This document shows positions 23,701-33,691 of a stretch of DNA of 64,000 nucleotides, piece after piece; the stretch's first letter is position 1, and every line of letters starts with the position of its first letter. The notes under the pieces were generated by a model that worked only from the letters and a program-made list of their open reading frames with translations, searched no databases and was not told the origin of the DNA. The DNA is from Mangrovibacterium lignilyticum (GTDB lineage: Bacteria; Bacteroidota; Bacteroidia; Bacteroidales; Prolixibacteraceae). Made by a program: the position numbers and the translations under genes. The DNA lies in the NCBI RefSeq assembly GCF_010882175.1, contig NZ_WKLH01000001.1:823464-887463 (forward strand). Reading direction: 5' to 3'.

Positions 23701-25134
23701 TCAGTTTAATAAGTCAACTTTTCCTTGGTTAACCAACTTCAAAATCAGCTCGCCAAACAGGGTATTGGCCCAGGCAAACCAGCTTCGCGAGAAATTGGTC
23801 GGATCATCTTTGTGAAATGTCTCATGCATAAACCCAGTGCCGGCATCTGTATCGCGCAAAGTCTTCACACACCAGGCAATTTCCGCATCATCACTGCTGG
23901 TCATTGCCCGCATAATAATGCTCATCGGCCAAACCATATCGTAGCCCACATGCGGACCGCCAATTCCTTCGGCGGCTGTTCCTTTAAAGAAATAGGGATT
24001 GTCTTCGCTCCACACCAGTTTCCGTGTATTTTCATAAATCGAATCATTCCGGGCAACGCAGCCCAGGTATGGTAAAGCCAGCAAACTCGGCACATTAGCA
24101 TCGTCCATAAAAGTCGCATTACCGAAACCGTCCACTTCAAAAGCATACACTTTTCCGTATTTCGGGTGTTTCACAATGGCATATTTCCGGATTGCTGTTT
24201 CAATCTCGTCAGCTAGCGACAAACAATCGCCAGCAAAAGCTTTGTCACCGGTAACCGTGTTGCTGATTTCAGCCAGCTGTCGCAGCGAGGTCACAGCAAA
24301 CAGGTTCGATGGAATCAGGAATCCATAGGTCGCCGCGTCATCCGACGGGCGGAAAGAGGAATTAATCAATCCAACCGGTTTTAAAGGACGACCGTAACCA
24401 TGATTGGAGAGTGTATCGAGCTGGCGGGTTGTTTCGCGTTCGAACTTGTAAGGTCCCAAGCCGTTTTTCCGCTGTTGCACTTTAAATGTATCGACAATAC
24501 TTGCCGCTGCGTTTTGCCAGTCGGCATCGAAAACCGTATCGTCGCCGGTCGTTTTCCAGTAATGGTAGGCCAGACGAACCGTGTAGCAAAGTGAGTCGAT
24601 TTCCCACTTGCGTTCGTGCAAACCTTGTTTCATATCGGTTTGGTCGCTCATCCACTCTACTTTTTCTTCTTTTGTTTTATTGAACGCATTGGCGTAAGGA
24701 TCGAGCAATACGCATTGGGTTTGGCGGTTAATAACACCCGCAAGAAGTGTTTTCAAATCCTCATCTTCATTTGCCAAAGGCAGGTATGGCCAAACCTGTG
24801 CCGATGAATCGCGCAGCCACATGGCATGAATGTCGCCGGTGATGACAAATGTATCGGACTTGCCATTCAGCATTCCGAATTCAACCGTTGTATCCAATGT
24901 ATTTGGAAAGCAATTTTCAAACATCCAGGCCAATTTCGGGTCTTTCAGTTTGGCTTTAGTGGCGCTAATTGCTTCCTCCACAGCTTGCGAACTAAAATTT
25001 CGTTTCCCGACTAGTGGACGTTTGCTTACGAACTCAGCTTTCGAGGCTGACCCCCAAACGCTTCCGGTTCCGGCGACAGCCAGTCCTGCAACAGTTAATC
25101 CGCTGGCTTTCAAAAAATTTCTTCTGCTTATCAT
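23701..25134 (-). CDS. GH125 exo-alpha-1,6-mannosidase, Tat-exported
   Basis: The 477-residue protein matches family 125, inverting exo-alpha-1,6-mannosidases. The conserved core GDIHAMWLRDSSAQVWPY (near residue 100) carries the catalytic Asp region, and FMHETFHKDDPTNFSRSWFAWANTLFGELI is typical of the C-terminal part. The N-terminus has a twin-arginine signal, SRRNFLKASG, followed by a hydrophobic stretch ending in GTGSVWGSA, so it should be folded before export by Tat. It lies 21 bases from the GH92 gene upstream. With the GH92 enzymes it would remove backbone mannose after side chains have been trimmed. Confidence 0.9.
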   Translation of the reverse strand: MISRRNFLKASGLTVAGLAVAGTGSVWGSASKAEFVSKRPLVGKRNFSSQAVEEAISATKAKLKDPKLAWMFENCFPNTLDTTVEFGMLNGKSDTFVITGDIHAMWLRDSSAQVWPYLPLANEDEDLKTLLAGVINRQTQCVLLDPYANAFNKTKEEKVEWMSDQTDMKQGLHERKWEIDSLCYTVRLAYHYWKTTGDDTVFDADWQNAAASIVDTFKVQQRKNGLGPYKFERETTRQLDTLSNHGYGRPLKPVGLINSSFRPSDDAATYGFLIPSNLFAVTSLRQLAEISNTVTGDKAFAGDCLSLADEIETAIRKYAIVKHPKYGKVYAFEVDGFGNATFMDDANVPSLLALPYLGCVARNDSIYENTRKLVWSEDNPYFFKGTAAEGIGGPHVGYDMVWPMSIIMRAMTSSDDAEIAWCVKTLRDTDAGTGFMHETFHKDDPTNFSRSWFAWANTLFGELILKLVNQGKVDLLN

Positions 25135-25155
25135 TCTTTATTGTTTTTCAAGGTA

Positions 25156-27324
25156 CTATTTGTCTACTGTAACTTTCAGAATCTGTCCTTTCTTCAACTC
25201 ATCGTACGAGATGAAATAGCCATCAATCTCTTTCTCACCGTAAGTAATGCGGGTGATTTTTCGTCCTGTCCCTTCTTTCTCAATCGTGCAAACTTTATCG
25301 CCCAATTTCAGCTCTGTATTATCAAACAAGGGTACCGAAATCAGGTAATCCGGGTCAGCAGGCGAATAGCTGTAAATTCCCATCGCAGCGAGGACATACC
25401 ACGCCGACATTTCGCCGGCGTCGTCCATGCCACATAAAGCCAAGCCGTGTTCCCCCATGCCGTAAAAATGGCTCATAATGCTGTCGAGTATTGCCTGCGA
25501 CTTTTCCTGTTTGTCGATGAAATAGTACAGAAACGGGAAACTGTGATCAGGCTGATTGCCATGGCAATATTGCCCGATAAACGACGACACATTTCGGGCT
25601 ATGTAGTTGCCGTTCCAGGGAATCGAGAACAGGGAATCGAGTTTGCTTTCAAAGTCAGCTTTACTGGGATACAAGGCAATCAGTCCGGGCGTATCATGCG
25701 GTGTAAAAAAAGACGACTGCCAGGCATTGGCCTCGCGGTACATGTATTCGTAATACGGGTATTGCGGGTTGAAATTGGGAACCCAATCGCCGTTTTCAAG
25801 TCGGCCGCGCATCAGACCTGCTGAGGGATCAAACAGGTTTTTATAGTTTGAACTACGATTCATCAACATCCGGTAATTAGCCGTATCTCCCAATTCTTTG
25901 GTCAGTAAAGCCACCGCGTAGTCATCATAAGCATATTCGAGTGTTTTGGTGACACCGGCTTTCGCTTTGGTTTCCACATGCGGTTTTTCAACCTCCGGGG
26001 TTGAAATGTATCCTTTTTCCATGTATTCAGTAATGTAGGGGCGGGTTCCGCCTTCGACCGTTGCATTTCGGAGCAGCAGATCATAGGCACTTTTCACATT
26101 GTATCCACGCAATCCACGCAGGTACGAACCTGCAATGAACGCCGCAGCATGGTCGCCGTGAAAGAAGGTGGGCATAAAACCGCGCTTTTCGCCGCGGTCA
26201 ATCATCGATTGAATGACATCGTTAGTCACGCCGGGCTCCAACATACCCAGCAAAACCAATTTATCGCGGTAGGTGTCCCAAATAGAGGGAAGCGTGTAAT
26301 AGCGAAAATCTTTTTGCACGACCTGATGGCTTTCGTCTGTAAACTCACCATTCACATCACTTCGCAAGGCTGGCCATAAAAACGACCGATAGAGACACGA
26401 ATAGAACAACTCCTTCTCCCGTCTGGTGCCGCCTTTCACTTGAATTTTAGACAGCAACTCTTCCCAGGTTCTTGAAGCCACTTGTTTCACAGCATCAAAA
26501 CTCTTCCCGGTAAGCTCAGCATCCAGATTTTCTTTCGCATTTTCAGGGCTGACAAACGACAGACCTATTTTCAATTCCAAGGGTTCGTCCGAATCTTCGA
26601 ACGAAACAACAGAAATCGCCTTTTCTCCGTCTTCCAGCGTTTCAATACTTTTAATCGTACTATTCGTTTCGGCATAAAAGCACACCTTATCACCGGTTTG
26701 CTGAAAGCCCTTGAAAGCATTCGCCCCAGCTTGTACCAAGTGCCAATCGCGAACATGTTCGTTCGAGCGAGCCAAATTCAAAACCAGTTTTTTCGGTTCT
26801 CCTTTCGGATAAGTGTACTTGTGGTACCCACAATGCAAGCTCGAAGTCAATTCAGCATTCACTTTATAACGGTTGAGAAAAACCCGGTAATACCCTGGAT
26901 GCGCCTCTTCATTCTCGTGACTAAAACCGGAACCAAAGTCGGTAGCCGTAAATTTACCTGTAACCGGAAGAACCGGTATGTGACACAGGTTCCAGTGCCC
27001 CTTGTTGGTATGGGTGAAAGCGTAAATAACGGTATCCTCGTACTCGTAACCAGCGCCGCTCCCAAACTCCGTAATCGGACTCAGCTGCACCATGGCATTG
27101 GGCAGAGCAGCCCCCGGATAGGTCAATCCAGCCCAAACACGCCAGTCCTTGGGAGGCTTGTAGCCTACATCCACACTATCCGTTAAAGGAGCAGTCCCCA
27201 AAAACGGATTCACATAATCAGTCAGCCGAGCCGGTGCTTTTGTACCAGCTAACAACGCCAATAAAATGACTAACAAGACTGCGTTAAAGCACCGATCTGT
27301 AAACTTTCGTGGTTGTAACATCAT
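25156..27324 (-). CDS. Second GH92 alpha-mannosidase, secreted
   Basis: The 722-residue protein is another family 92 enzyme: DYVNPFLGTAPLTDSVDVGYKP at the N-terminus, WRVWAGLTYPGAALPNAMVQLSP, CHGNQPDHSFPFLYYFI and CGMDDAGEMSAWYVLAAMGIYS near the C-terminus. In place of the common DEDNGQ it has MDDAGE, so its linkage preference may differ from the first GH92. The start is taken as the ATG at 27324 (MMLQPRKFTDRCFNAVLLVILLALLAGTKA, signal peptide); the longer frame from 27360 begins inside a hairpin (27337-27369) and was rejected. It is followed closely by GH125. Confidence 0.9.
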   Translation of the reverse strand: MMLQPRKFTDRCFNAVLLVILLALLAGTKAPARLTDYVNPFLGTAPLTDSVDVGYKPPKDWRVWAGLTYPGAALPNAMVQLSPITEFGSGAGYEYEDTVIYAFTHTNKGHWNLCHIPVLPVTGKFTATDFGSGFSHENEEAHPGYYRVFLNRYKVNAELTSSLHCGYHKYTYPKGEPKKLVLNLARSNEHVRDWHLVQAGANAFKGFQQTGDKVCFYAETNSTIKSIETLEDGEKAISVVSFEDSDEPLELKIGLSFVSPENAKENLDAELTGKSFDAVKQVASRTWEELLSKIQVKGGTRREKELFYSCLYRSFLWPALRSDVNGEFTDESHQVVQKDFRYYTLPSIWDTYRDKLVLLGMLEPGVTNDVIQSMIDRGEKRGFMPTFFHGDHAAAFIAGSYLRGLRGYNVKSAYDLLLRNATVEGGTRPYITEYMEKGYISTPEVEKPHVETKAKAGVTKTLEYAYDDYAVALLTKELGDTANYRMLMNRSSNYKNLFDPSAGLMRGRLENGDWVPNFNPQYPYYEYMYREANAWQSSFFTPHDTPGLIALYPSKADFESKLDSLFSIPWNGNYIARNVSSFIGQYCHGNQPDHSFPFLYYFIDKQEKSQAILDSIMSHFYGMGEHGLALCGMDDAGEMSAWYVLAAMGIYSYSPADPDYLISVPLFDNTELKLGDKVCTIEKEGTGRKITRITYGEKEIDGYFISYDELKKGQILKVTVDK

Positions 27325-27336
27325 AATAGAAAACTC

Positions 27337-27369
27337 AAAAGAGTATGGTTGTTGAGCCATACTCTTTTT
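27337..27369. terminator. Hairpin in the leader between galM and GH92
   Basis: The arms AAAAGAGTATGG (27337-27348) and CCATACTCTTTT (27357-27368) form a perfect 12-base-pair stem around 8 bases, with A- and T-runs on both sides. It lies between the galM stop and the GH92 start and could terminate or partly attenuate transcription from galM, or act as a leader hairpin for GH92. Confidence 0.75.
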
Positions 27370-27457
27370 TTAGAAATGCTTAATCTCAAGTACAAAATGC
27401 TCCTCGAGCCCTCTGACATGGGGTCTTTGGAACTGATCTAACTATGATCTTTTAGTC

Positions 27458-28600
27458 TTACTCCTTCACTCTGAACCGGTATATTGAAGTCGTTTGGTAT
27501 TGCTCCCCGGGATTCAATATGATTGACGAAAATTGCGGCTGATTTGGAGAATCGGGAAAATGCTGTGTTTCCAAAGCAAAAGATTCCCGGTAATCAAAAT
27601 GCTTACCGTATTTGCCCACATCACTTCCGTCCATAAAGTTACCTCCGTAAAACTGCAAGCCGGGTTCCTCTGTAAAAACCTCCATTTGGCGCCCGCTATA
27701 TGGTTCAACGACTGTTGCGGCCAGTGTCATTTTTCCGGCTTCCTCTTTATTCAAGACAAAGTTATGGTCGTAGCCCAATCCGTTTTGCAATTGCTCATTT
27801 TCATCTTGTTTCACCAGGTCCTGCCCTATGGGCTTTGCCGTTCTAAAATCGAAAGGCGTTCCTTTAACCGGAACATTTTCACCAAGAGGGATCAGTGTTG
27901 AATCCACCGGCGTATAATAATCGCCATAAATGGTTAGCAAATGATTGTTGATGGTCCCATTCGCTTCACCCGTCAGGTTGAAAAAGGCATGATTGGTTAA
28001 ATTAACCGGAGTACTTTTGTCGGTCGTCGCATGGTAGTCAATCCGGACTTCATTTTTCGAAGTCAATGTATAAGTCACATCAACCTGAAGATTTCCGGGA
28101 TAGCCCATTTCTCCATCCGGTGACAGATAGCTCAGGTTCAATGTTGAATCAGTAGCAGCGATAACATCCCACACCACATTGTGAAAACCTCCCGGTCCTC
28201 CATGCAAGTGATTGACACCATTATTTAACGGCAGGGTATATGCTGTTCCGTCGATGCTGAATTTTCCGTTTGCAATTCGGTTTCCCACCCGACCGATTAG
28301 GGCTCCATGAAAAACTTCCCTGGCATCCAGGTAACCATCAATACTGACAAAGCCGAGTACAACGTCGGCCAGCTCCCCGTTTTTACCGGGAACGACCAAA
28401 CTCACAATTCGCCCGCCATAGTTGGTAATAGCGGCATGTAAGTCGCCATTTGCCAGAAAATATAAACCAACTTGTTTGCCGTTAATAGCCTTCTGAAAAT
28501 TTTCAGCTTTCAAATTTGTCCATGGTTTTTCAACCGACTTGTTTGATTGGCAAGCAACAAAGCCAAGCACAACAGCAAACAACAAAAGAGAGAATTTCAT
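27458..28600 (-). CDS. galM: Aldose 1-epimerase (galactose mutarotase), lipoprotein
   Basis: The 380-residue protein is of the GalM family. Active-site residues can be recognised: His in NHLHGGPGGFHN and in PVNLTNHAFFNL, and Glu in EEPGLQFYGG. The N-terminus ends LGFVACQSN, a lipobox with a lipid-anchored Cys. The enzyme interconverts alpha and beta anomers of galactose and other aldoses; outside the cytoplasm it would speed up sugar uptake after glycan hydrolysis. Galactose or galactofuranose in the substrate would be consistent but is not shown. It belongs to the same minus-strand run as the GH5-like gene. Confidence 0.88.
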   Translation of the reverse strand: MKFSLLLFAVVLGFVACQSNKSVEKPWTNLKAENFQKAINGKQVGLYFLANGDLHAAITNYGGRIVSLVVPGKNGELADVVLGFVSIDGYLDAREVFHGALIGRVGNRIANGKFSIDGTAYTLPLNNGVNHLHGGPGGFHNVVWDVIAATDSTLNLSYLSPDGEMGYPGNLQVDVTYTLTSKNEVRIDYHATTDKSTPVNLTNHAFFNLTGEANGTINNHLLTIYGDYYTPVDSTLIPLGENVPVKGTPFDFRTAKPIGQDLVKQDENEQLQNGLGYDHNFVLNKEEAGKMTLAATVVEPYSGRQMEVFTEEPGLQFYGGNFMDGSDVGKYGKHFDYRESFALETQHFPDSPNQPQFSSIILNPGEQYQTTSIYRFRVKE

Positions 28601-28623
28601 TTTTTTATTGAATTTTGTGTCTA

Positions 28624-29706
28624 TTACTCAAGCGTCAGGCTTTTAATCAAATCAACTTCTTCTTGTTTGTAAGGCGTTCCGTCCGGATGGAAAATTTCGT
28701 GGAACCAAAGCGGTGGTTCTGAGCCATCAGGAATCGGTTCATCCCAGGCATATTTGGTATTTGATTTTCCGGCTACCAAACCCCAGTTGATGGCGCCAAT
28801 GTGTTCTTTGTGCAGAATAGGCATGATGTTGGTGAATAAGCTGTTGTTGCGGCGAGCCATATATTCGGTACAAACCATCGGACGACCGTATAATTTCAGT
28901 GTGTCGATTGCTGCCTGGTGTTTTTCCGGCCCTTCATAATTGTGGTAAGTAATCACGTCTGAATTTTCAACCTGAAACTTATTTAAATCAGACAACGACA
29001 GGTTCCAAACGCCTGCAGACATTGGTTGCGACGGACGTACTTCCCATCCCCATTCGAAGACTTTTTTCAGCAAAGGCATTGAGCGGTTCCGGTAGCCTGA
29101 GTTGCCAGGCTCGTTATACAGGTCCCAAATGGCAATGCGTTTGTCATCTTTAAAAGTGGTCAACACATCTTTCACGTAAGCTTCCAGTTCCACAACAAGC
29201 GTCGTATCCTCGTATTGTAATTCTCCCGGATCGCGCACCCATCCGGAGTTGTGGACTCCCGGTTTGGGTTCAGGTTGTTTCCCGGCTTTATAAGTTGGAT
29301 TCCAGCAGTCGTCGAAAAACACGAAAATGGTTTTGATGCCGTGACTGTCGGCAATGTTCAGGTACTTGTTCATCCGCCCTTTGAAACCATCCTTATCAAC
29401 TTCCCAGGCTACATGGTGCAAGTAAACTCGCATGCAATTCAGCCCGATATCTTCAGCCCATCCCAACTCCCGATTGATAGTTGCCGTATCGAATGTTTCA
29501 GCTTGCCATGTTTCCAACTGGTTAATTGCAATGCTTGGGTTGAAGTTACTTCCCCGAAGCCAACCATTTTCCTCCCCCCAGGCCTTCGCTTGTTCAGCTG
29601 TCCACCTATTCTTTTCTACCGCCTTTTTTTCTGTTTTTGACTGACAAGCAATCATCAACATCAAGGCAACCGCGATAACCGTATAAATTTTTCCGTTCAT
29701 TTTCAT
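28624..29706 (-). CDS. GH5-like/cellulase-family glycosidase, lipoprotein
   Basis: The 360-residue protein has a lipobox (LMLMIACQSK). It has a TIM-barrel glycosidase pattern: GWLRGSNFNPSIAINQLETW at the N-terminus, then NCMRVYLHHVAWEVD, then the acid/base Glu in WDLYNEPGN and the nucleophile Glu in PMVCTEYMAR. This matches clan GH-A (cellulase-family glycosylhydrolase, GH5-like), with retaining mechanism. The exact family and substrate are not certain; a beta-mannosidase/mannanase or beta-glycosidase is possible. It is co-directional with galM (23 bases after) and GH43 in the PUL. Confidence 0.75.
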   Translation of the reverse strand: MKMNGKIYTVIAVALMLMIACQSKTEKKAVEKNRWTAEQAKAWGEENGWLRGSNFNPSIAINQLETWQAETFDTATINRELGWAEDIGLNCMRVYLHHVAWEVDKDGFKGRMNKYLNIADSHGIKTIFVFFDDCWNPTYKAGKQPEPKPGVHNSGWVRDPGELQYEDTTLVVELEAYVKDVLTTFKDDKRIAIWDLYNEPGNSGYRNRSMPLLKKVFEWGWEVRPSQPMSAGVWNLSLSDLNKFQVENSDVITYHNYEGPEKHQAAIDTLKLYGRPMVCTEYMARRNNSLFTNIMPILHKEHIGAINWGLVAGKSNTKYAWDEPIPDGSEPPLWFHEIFHPDGTPYKQEEVDLIKSLTLE

Positions 29707-29784
29707 TTCAGATTTATATTTTGCTTTTCACATAGTCATACAGTTAACGCTACTAAAATACTCACGCCTAAACCAGCAAAATTT

Positions 29785-30867
29785 CTAGTCATTTATACTT
29801 TCCTCAAGTTCAAGCTCTCCCGATGGACGAGGAATCTCCTTGCCTCCGGGAACGGCTGTTCCAAAATCGGGTGTTCCATCAGCCTTCCAACCAAAAGGTT
29901 GCATACGTATGTTACGTTCCCACCCGGGAGTCGTACTTTTCTTGGAATGATAGATTATCCAATCCTCTGTATTATCAGGAGACTTCACAAATGAGCAATG
30001 ACCAACTCCGTAAACCTTATCGTTTCCCTCGAAGACAGGTCCGTGTTTTTGCCAGTTTGAAGGATCGAGCAAATTGCCGTTCGGATTGCTCAACTGCAAC
30101 ATTCCCTGGCGATATTCCACTAACCAAGATTCGCGACAGGAATAGATGATGAAGACCTGCCCGTTGTGAAGTAACGCCTCAGGCCCTTCATTCAGATTCA
30201 ACGGACCGCCGGTCTCCCAGCTTTCTTCCGGTGAGGATAGTGACACCCGCGTCCCTTTCAAGGTCCAGGGATTTTCCATCTCCTGAATGAATAAGTGCTG
30301 CGGTGTCGCATCTGTATCCATCTGTTCCAGCCATCCCGACCAAACGGCATACAACTTCCCGTTGTGTTCAAACACAGTCATGTCAATTGCCCAAACGTTT
30401 GATGAAGGATCATCCGGGTTATCGCCGGTATAAAGCATACCCATATCTTCGTAGTTACTAAACGGATCATCGGTCTCGGAGCGCAATACGCCGGTTCGTT
30501 GGTGAATAAACGGAGGACCCGATACGCCCGCAGCGTAATAGACATACCAGTGTCCATCGACAAAATGGACCTCGGGAGCCCATACGCAGTTGCTGTTCCA
30601 TCCCGATGCTGGCGCCCGCCAAATAGCCTTTCGTTCCCCTAATTGAGTCAGGAATTTCGAACGCGAAAGGATGATGCTGTTGCCTTGAGAATAACAATAA
30701 ATGTATTCGTCACCCTGTTTCACCATCCACGGATCGGCGCCATCCCAAACCGGATTGGCAAAGGTTGTTCTTGCTTGCGTGTTTGTTTCACTGTCATCGA
30801 CAGACTCGCTGCTACAAGCGAATGAAAGGGCCATCAATAACAAAACAGTTCCGATATATTTTTTCAT
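29785..30867 (-). CDS. GH43 family glycosidase, lipoprotein
   Basis: The 360-residue protein has a lipobox in LLLMALSFACSSES (Cys18). It is a GH43 beta-propeller: Asp in WDGADPWMVKQGD, Asp in VWAIDMTVF and Glu in LNEGPEALLHNG, all canonical. The propeller is followed by a short C-terminal tail. Predicted to act on arabinofuranosyl or related residues, on the cell surface or in the periplasm. It lies between the GH127-like and GH5-like genes. Confidence 0.85.
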   Translation of the reverse strand: MKKYIGTVLLLMALSFACSSESVDDSETNTQARTTFANPVWDGADPWMVKQGDEYIYCYSQGNSIILSRSKFLTQLGERKAIWRAPASGWNSNCVWAPEVHFVDGHWYVYYAAGVSGPPFIHQRTGVLRSETDDPFSNYEDMGMLYTGDNPDDPSSNVWAIDMTVFEHNGKLYAVWSGWLEQMDTDATPQHLFIQEMENPWTLKGTRVSLSSPEESWETGGPLNLNEGPEALLHNGQVFIIYSCRESWLVEYRQGMLQLSNPNGNLLDPSNWQKHGPVFEGNDKVYGVGHCSFVKSPDNTEDWIIYHSKKSTTPGWERNIRMQPFGWKADGTPDFGTAVPGGKEIPRPSGELELEESIND

Positions 30868-30884
30868 TTTATGCAGGTTTTAAT

Positions 30885-32939
30885 TCAGTTAGTCAAAGCA
30901 GGAAAAGCTGAAATTCGCAGACGGGCAGCCCCCATCGGAACCAGTATGATGTCTTCTTTTCTCTCGTTCGTTCTTACCGGATAAAGCGGCAACACATCCA
31001 CCAATCCATATTGATCGATTCCCCATTGCGGAATTTTCTTCCCTTTCGCCTGAATTTCAATCGGTGTGTTTTCCGCAGAGAACGGGTAATTATCTGCCGG
31101 CCACGCTTTCTTTGCGACTTTCAACGAAGAACTCAAATCGTCATTGTCGAGCAACAAGCCATAGTTCCAGCCCGATTGTGGGTCTATTGTGAAAGCCGGC
31201 CATTTTTCAGGATCAGCATCTTTCTGCCATTTCGAATCGTTGATCGCAGAAGCAGTGCTGCTTATTTTTTCGTAATCCTCGTCAATCTTTAAGGAGAAGG
31301 TCAGTGGACCGTAATTCACAGATACACTGTTCTGATTTGCCTGCCAGGTACGGCTGCTCAGTTCCATCGGCAAGTTCAAAGTCAACTGGTCTCCATCTTT
31401 CCATTCACGATCAATCTTCAGGTACGCACTACCCTGTACTTCAACATCCAGTTTCTTGCCATTCAACTCAACCGATGCATTGTTGCACCAACCGGGAACA
31501 CGCAAGTATAGCGGGAACTGAACCTTCGATTTCATATTCAAACTGAAACGGACTTGTTCTTCGAATGGGTAGTTTGTTTCTTCAGTCAACTTCACTTCTG
31601 TTCCATCGCCGACCTTCGCAGTTGTCTCACACGAATTGTACATCACCGCTGCCAATCCATTATCATTACTTGCCATCACCAGGTTTTGAATGTAATACGG
31701 AATCGCATGCCCGTGGTTGTGCTGGCAACACCGACTGCTAAAAGGATTCATCGTAAGGAAGGGTCCTTCATTGGCAATGCCCGGCGCATGGTTTTGATCG
31801 TCAGCAGTGACGCCATTGGGGCAAGTAATGTAGCGCAATGCTTTCATATCCGGAGTGAAGGCCGCCGGGAAACTGTTGAACAAAACATCCTCGCAGTTAT
31901 CGGCCCACAACGGATCACCAGTTAGACGCATCAAGATTCCATCCGAAGTCATCTGCTCGGCAAAGCCGCAAGTTTCGGTTCCCTGTCGAGGATCGATGTA
32001 GCCCATTCGGGCATTTTCGTCCGAGCCAAACATGCCTCCCGGTACCTGTCCAAAGGTGCGGCGAATCAAATAATAGTCGTTATAGGTTGCCTGCAAATCG
32101 GTCGAATCGGCCGACTGCAAAAACCAGGTAGCGGGCTCGCGGAAGCATTCGGCAATGTTGACATTGTGCCAATTCGGCAAGGTAGACTTCTGCGTCCAGT
32201 CAGCGGTATTCCGGTGAATCTTTTCGGCCAGTTCAAGCAAAAACTGATCGCCCGTGATATTGTACAACCAATAAACACTATAGAGATTGTCGCCGCCACG
32301 GCTATTTTCCCAGTAGCTTGACAAAAATTGATCGTCGGGAACAGCCAATTCGAACTGAAAATACTTTTTCATGAAATCGAGCACACGAGCATCTTCTGTG
32401 TATTCGTAATAATTCTGCAGGGTAAACAAAACGATCATGTTCGACCAAAAATCGAGGTTTCCGTTGCCGGACCGTACTTCAGGTCCGATCCAACCACTTT
32501 CTTTTTGGCTTTTCAGAATAGCCTCAATCCAAACCATAGCTTCTTTTTTCATATCGGCATCGTCCAACATGAAAGCCATATCTGAATATCCGCGCAGCCA
32601 GTATGGAACCTCTTCCCAACCATGATCACCGCCTTCCGACAACCAGGCGTTATTATCTTTTTCAAGCCAAGCGCTAATCTCGCCTAAGTGACCGCACAGA
32701 CCATCCTTTTGGAGTTCCATCATTTTCAATATCCAACCTTTGGGTTGAATATTTCCAAGGGGAAGTTTGATGAAATGTGCAGGTTGAAGAGGGGTCCGGT
32801 TACTCAAATAAAAATCGTTCTGCTGAGTAAGATCCGGTGTGGATACCTTAACATCTGTGCCTTTTTGCAGTGGACTACTCCACGAGAATTGCGCTAAAAA
32901 AATGGCAATTCCGGTTAAAATCAAGTTTATGGTTTTCAT
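30885..32939 (-). CDS. GH127-superfamily enzyme (beta-L-arabinofuranosidase-like)
   Basis: The 684-residue secreted protein (signal peptide ending near FSWSS) fits the beta-L-arabinofuranosidase (GH127/GH146) superfamily. The zinc/catalytic motifs are present: RQGTETCGFAEQM, matching the Glu-x-Cys pair of the zinc site with Glu of the catalytic acid before it, and SSRCCQHNHGHAIPYY, in which the double cysteine contains the catalytic Cys nucleophile. The C-terminal half has jelly-roll-like strands. Substrates in this superfamily are beta-L-arabinofuranosides, but some families act on other sugars, so specificity is open. Confidence 0.8.
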   Translation of the reverse strand: MKTINLILTGIAIFLAQFSWSSPLQKGTDVKVSTPDLTQQNDFYLSNRTPLQPAHFIKLPLGNIQPKGWILKMMELQKDGLCGHLGEISAWLEKDNNAWLSEGGDHGWEEVPYWLRGYSDMAFMLDDADMKKEAMVWIEAILKSQKESGWIGPEVRSGNGNLDFWSNMIVLFTLQNYYEYTEDARVLDFMKKYFQFELAVPDDQFLSSYWENSRGGDNLYSVYWLYNITGDQFLLELAEKIHRNTADWTQKSTLPNWHNVNIAECFREPATWFLQSADSTDLQATYNDYYLIRRTFGQVPGGMFGSDENARMGYIDPRQGTETCGFAEQMTSDGILMRLTGDPLWADNCEDVLFNSFPAAFTPDMKALRYITCPNGVTADDQNHAPGIANEGPFLTMNPFSSRCCQHNHGHAIPYYIQNLVMASNDNGLAAVMYNSCETTAKVGDGTEVKLTEETNYPFEEQVRFSLNMKSKVQFPLYLRVPGWCNNASVELNGKKLDVEVQGSAYLKIDREWKDGDQLTLNLPMELSSRTWQANQNSVSVNYGPLTFSLKIDEDYEKISSTASAINDSKWQKDADPEKWPAFTIDPQSGWNYGLLLDNDDLSSSLKVAKKAWPADNYPFSAENTPIEIQAKGKKIPQWGIDQYGLVDVLPLYPVRTNERKEDIILVPMGAARLRISAFPALTN

Positions 32940-32984
32940 AGCCTAAATAGGTTTACAGATAGTATTACAGCTTTGTGTACCGCT

Positions 32985-33500
32985 TCACATTTGTGGATCC
33001 TGATGATAAATCGTCCATTTCTGAATATTGCTGTTGTTTTCCGGAGAAAGTATTATTGGTGTATTTACACCGCCTTTAGCATCGGATGGCGTTAGATAGA
33101 GATCAGTCCCCTTCAAACGAATCTGGTAGGTATCTTCTTCAACCTGAATGAATTCCCAGTCCTGACTTCTGTCATTTTTGTCAAGAGACTCCTGCTCTAA
33201 ACGGGTGCCCTCACGTTGCTGTCCATCAGTCGGCGCAAACGTTTTGTTGGTGAATAGGTTTCGAAGCCGATAAGTTTCACCCATTACGTGCTGAAACTCC
33301 CAAGTCATACATTTCCAGTTGCGAGCAGGATAAGCAACTAATGGAGTCCCATCTTTGCTATTGGCATCTTTTATCCTCAGCAACAAACCTGTTTCCACAT
33401 TTCTTATCGCCAGGGTGCCTTTTATATCCTGGCCATAGCCAGAAAGCATACACCCCATTAAAGCAACAATTATACAAACGGAACTAAACACTCGTCTCAT
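32985..33500 (-). CDS. Small secreted ricin-type (RICIN) lectin domain protein
   Basis: The 171-residue protein starts MRRVFSSVCIIVALMGCMLSGYGQ, a signal peptide (ATG at 33500; the longer frame from 33542 lacks any signal character at its start). The rest is a single beta-trefoil-like carbohydrate-binding domain with the repeated W/QxW motifs (MTWEFQHV, QDWEFIQV, NIQKWTIY). No catalytic domain is attached. It may hold the glycan near the cell surface or be a secreted binding factor. It is between DUF4965 and GH127-like genes, with an inverted repeat upstream (33606-33665). Confidence 0.7.
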   Translation of the reverse strand: MRRVFSSVCIIVALMGCMLSGYGQDIKGTLAIRNVETGLLLRIKDANSKDGTPLVAYPARNWKCMTWEFQHVMGETYRLRNLFTNKTFAPTDGQQREGTRLEQESLDKNDRSQDWEFIQVEEDTYQIRLKGTDLYLTPSDAKGGVNTPIILSPENNSNIQKWTIYHQDPQM

Positions 33501-33605
33501 ATATTCTTGTCTTTGGATTATTATTCTTATGCGTTTTATCAAACAATCGAATTCTTCTGATTCGATCTTTTATTTTCAGAACAATTTCCACTTGCATGCT
33601 AAAGG

Positions 33606-33665
33606 TGAAATGTGTTCGCAGCACTCATTGCAAAGAACATGACGAATAACTGCAAACACATTTCA
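33606..33665. other. Stem-loop between DUF4965 and the lectin gene
   Basis: A 16-base arm TGAAATGTGTTCGCAG (33606-33621) pairs with CTGCAAACACATTTCA (33650-33665) with one mismatch around a 28-base loop. No T-run is seen on the minus strand, so it is more likely an mRNA processing or stabilising element than a terminator. Confidence 0.6.
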
Positions 33666-33691
33666 TTTTATCTGCCTCTCCTGTCAATAAT

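Noticed and set aside
26482-27186. 234-residue plus-strand open frame inside the second GH92 gene
   Set aside because: It is the opposite-strand shadow of a well-supported gene, with no family features.
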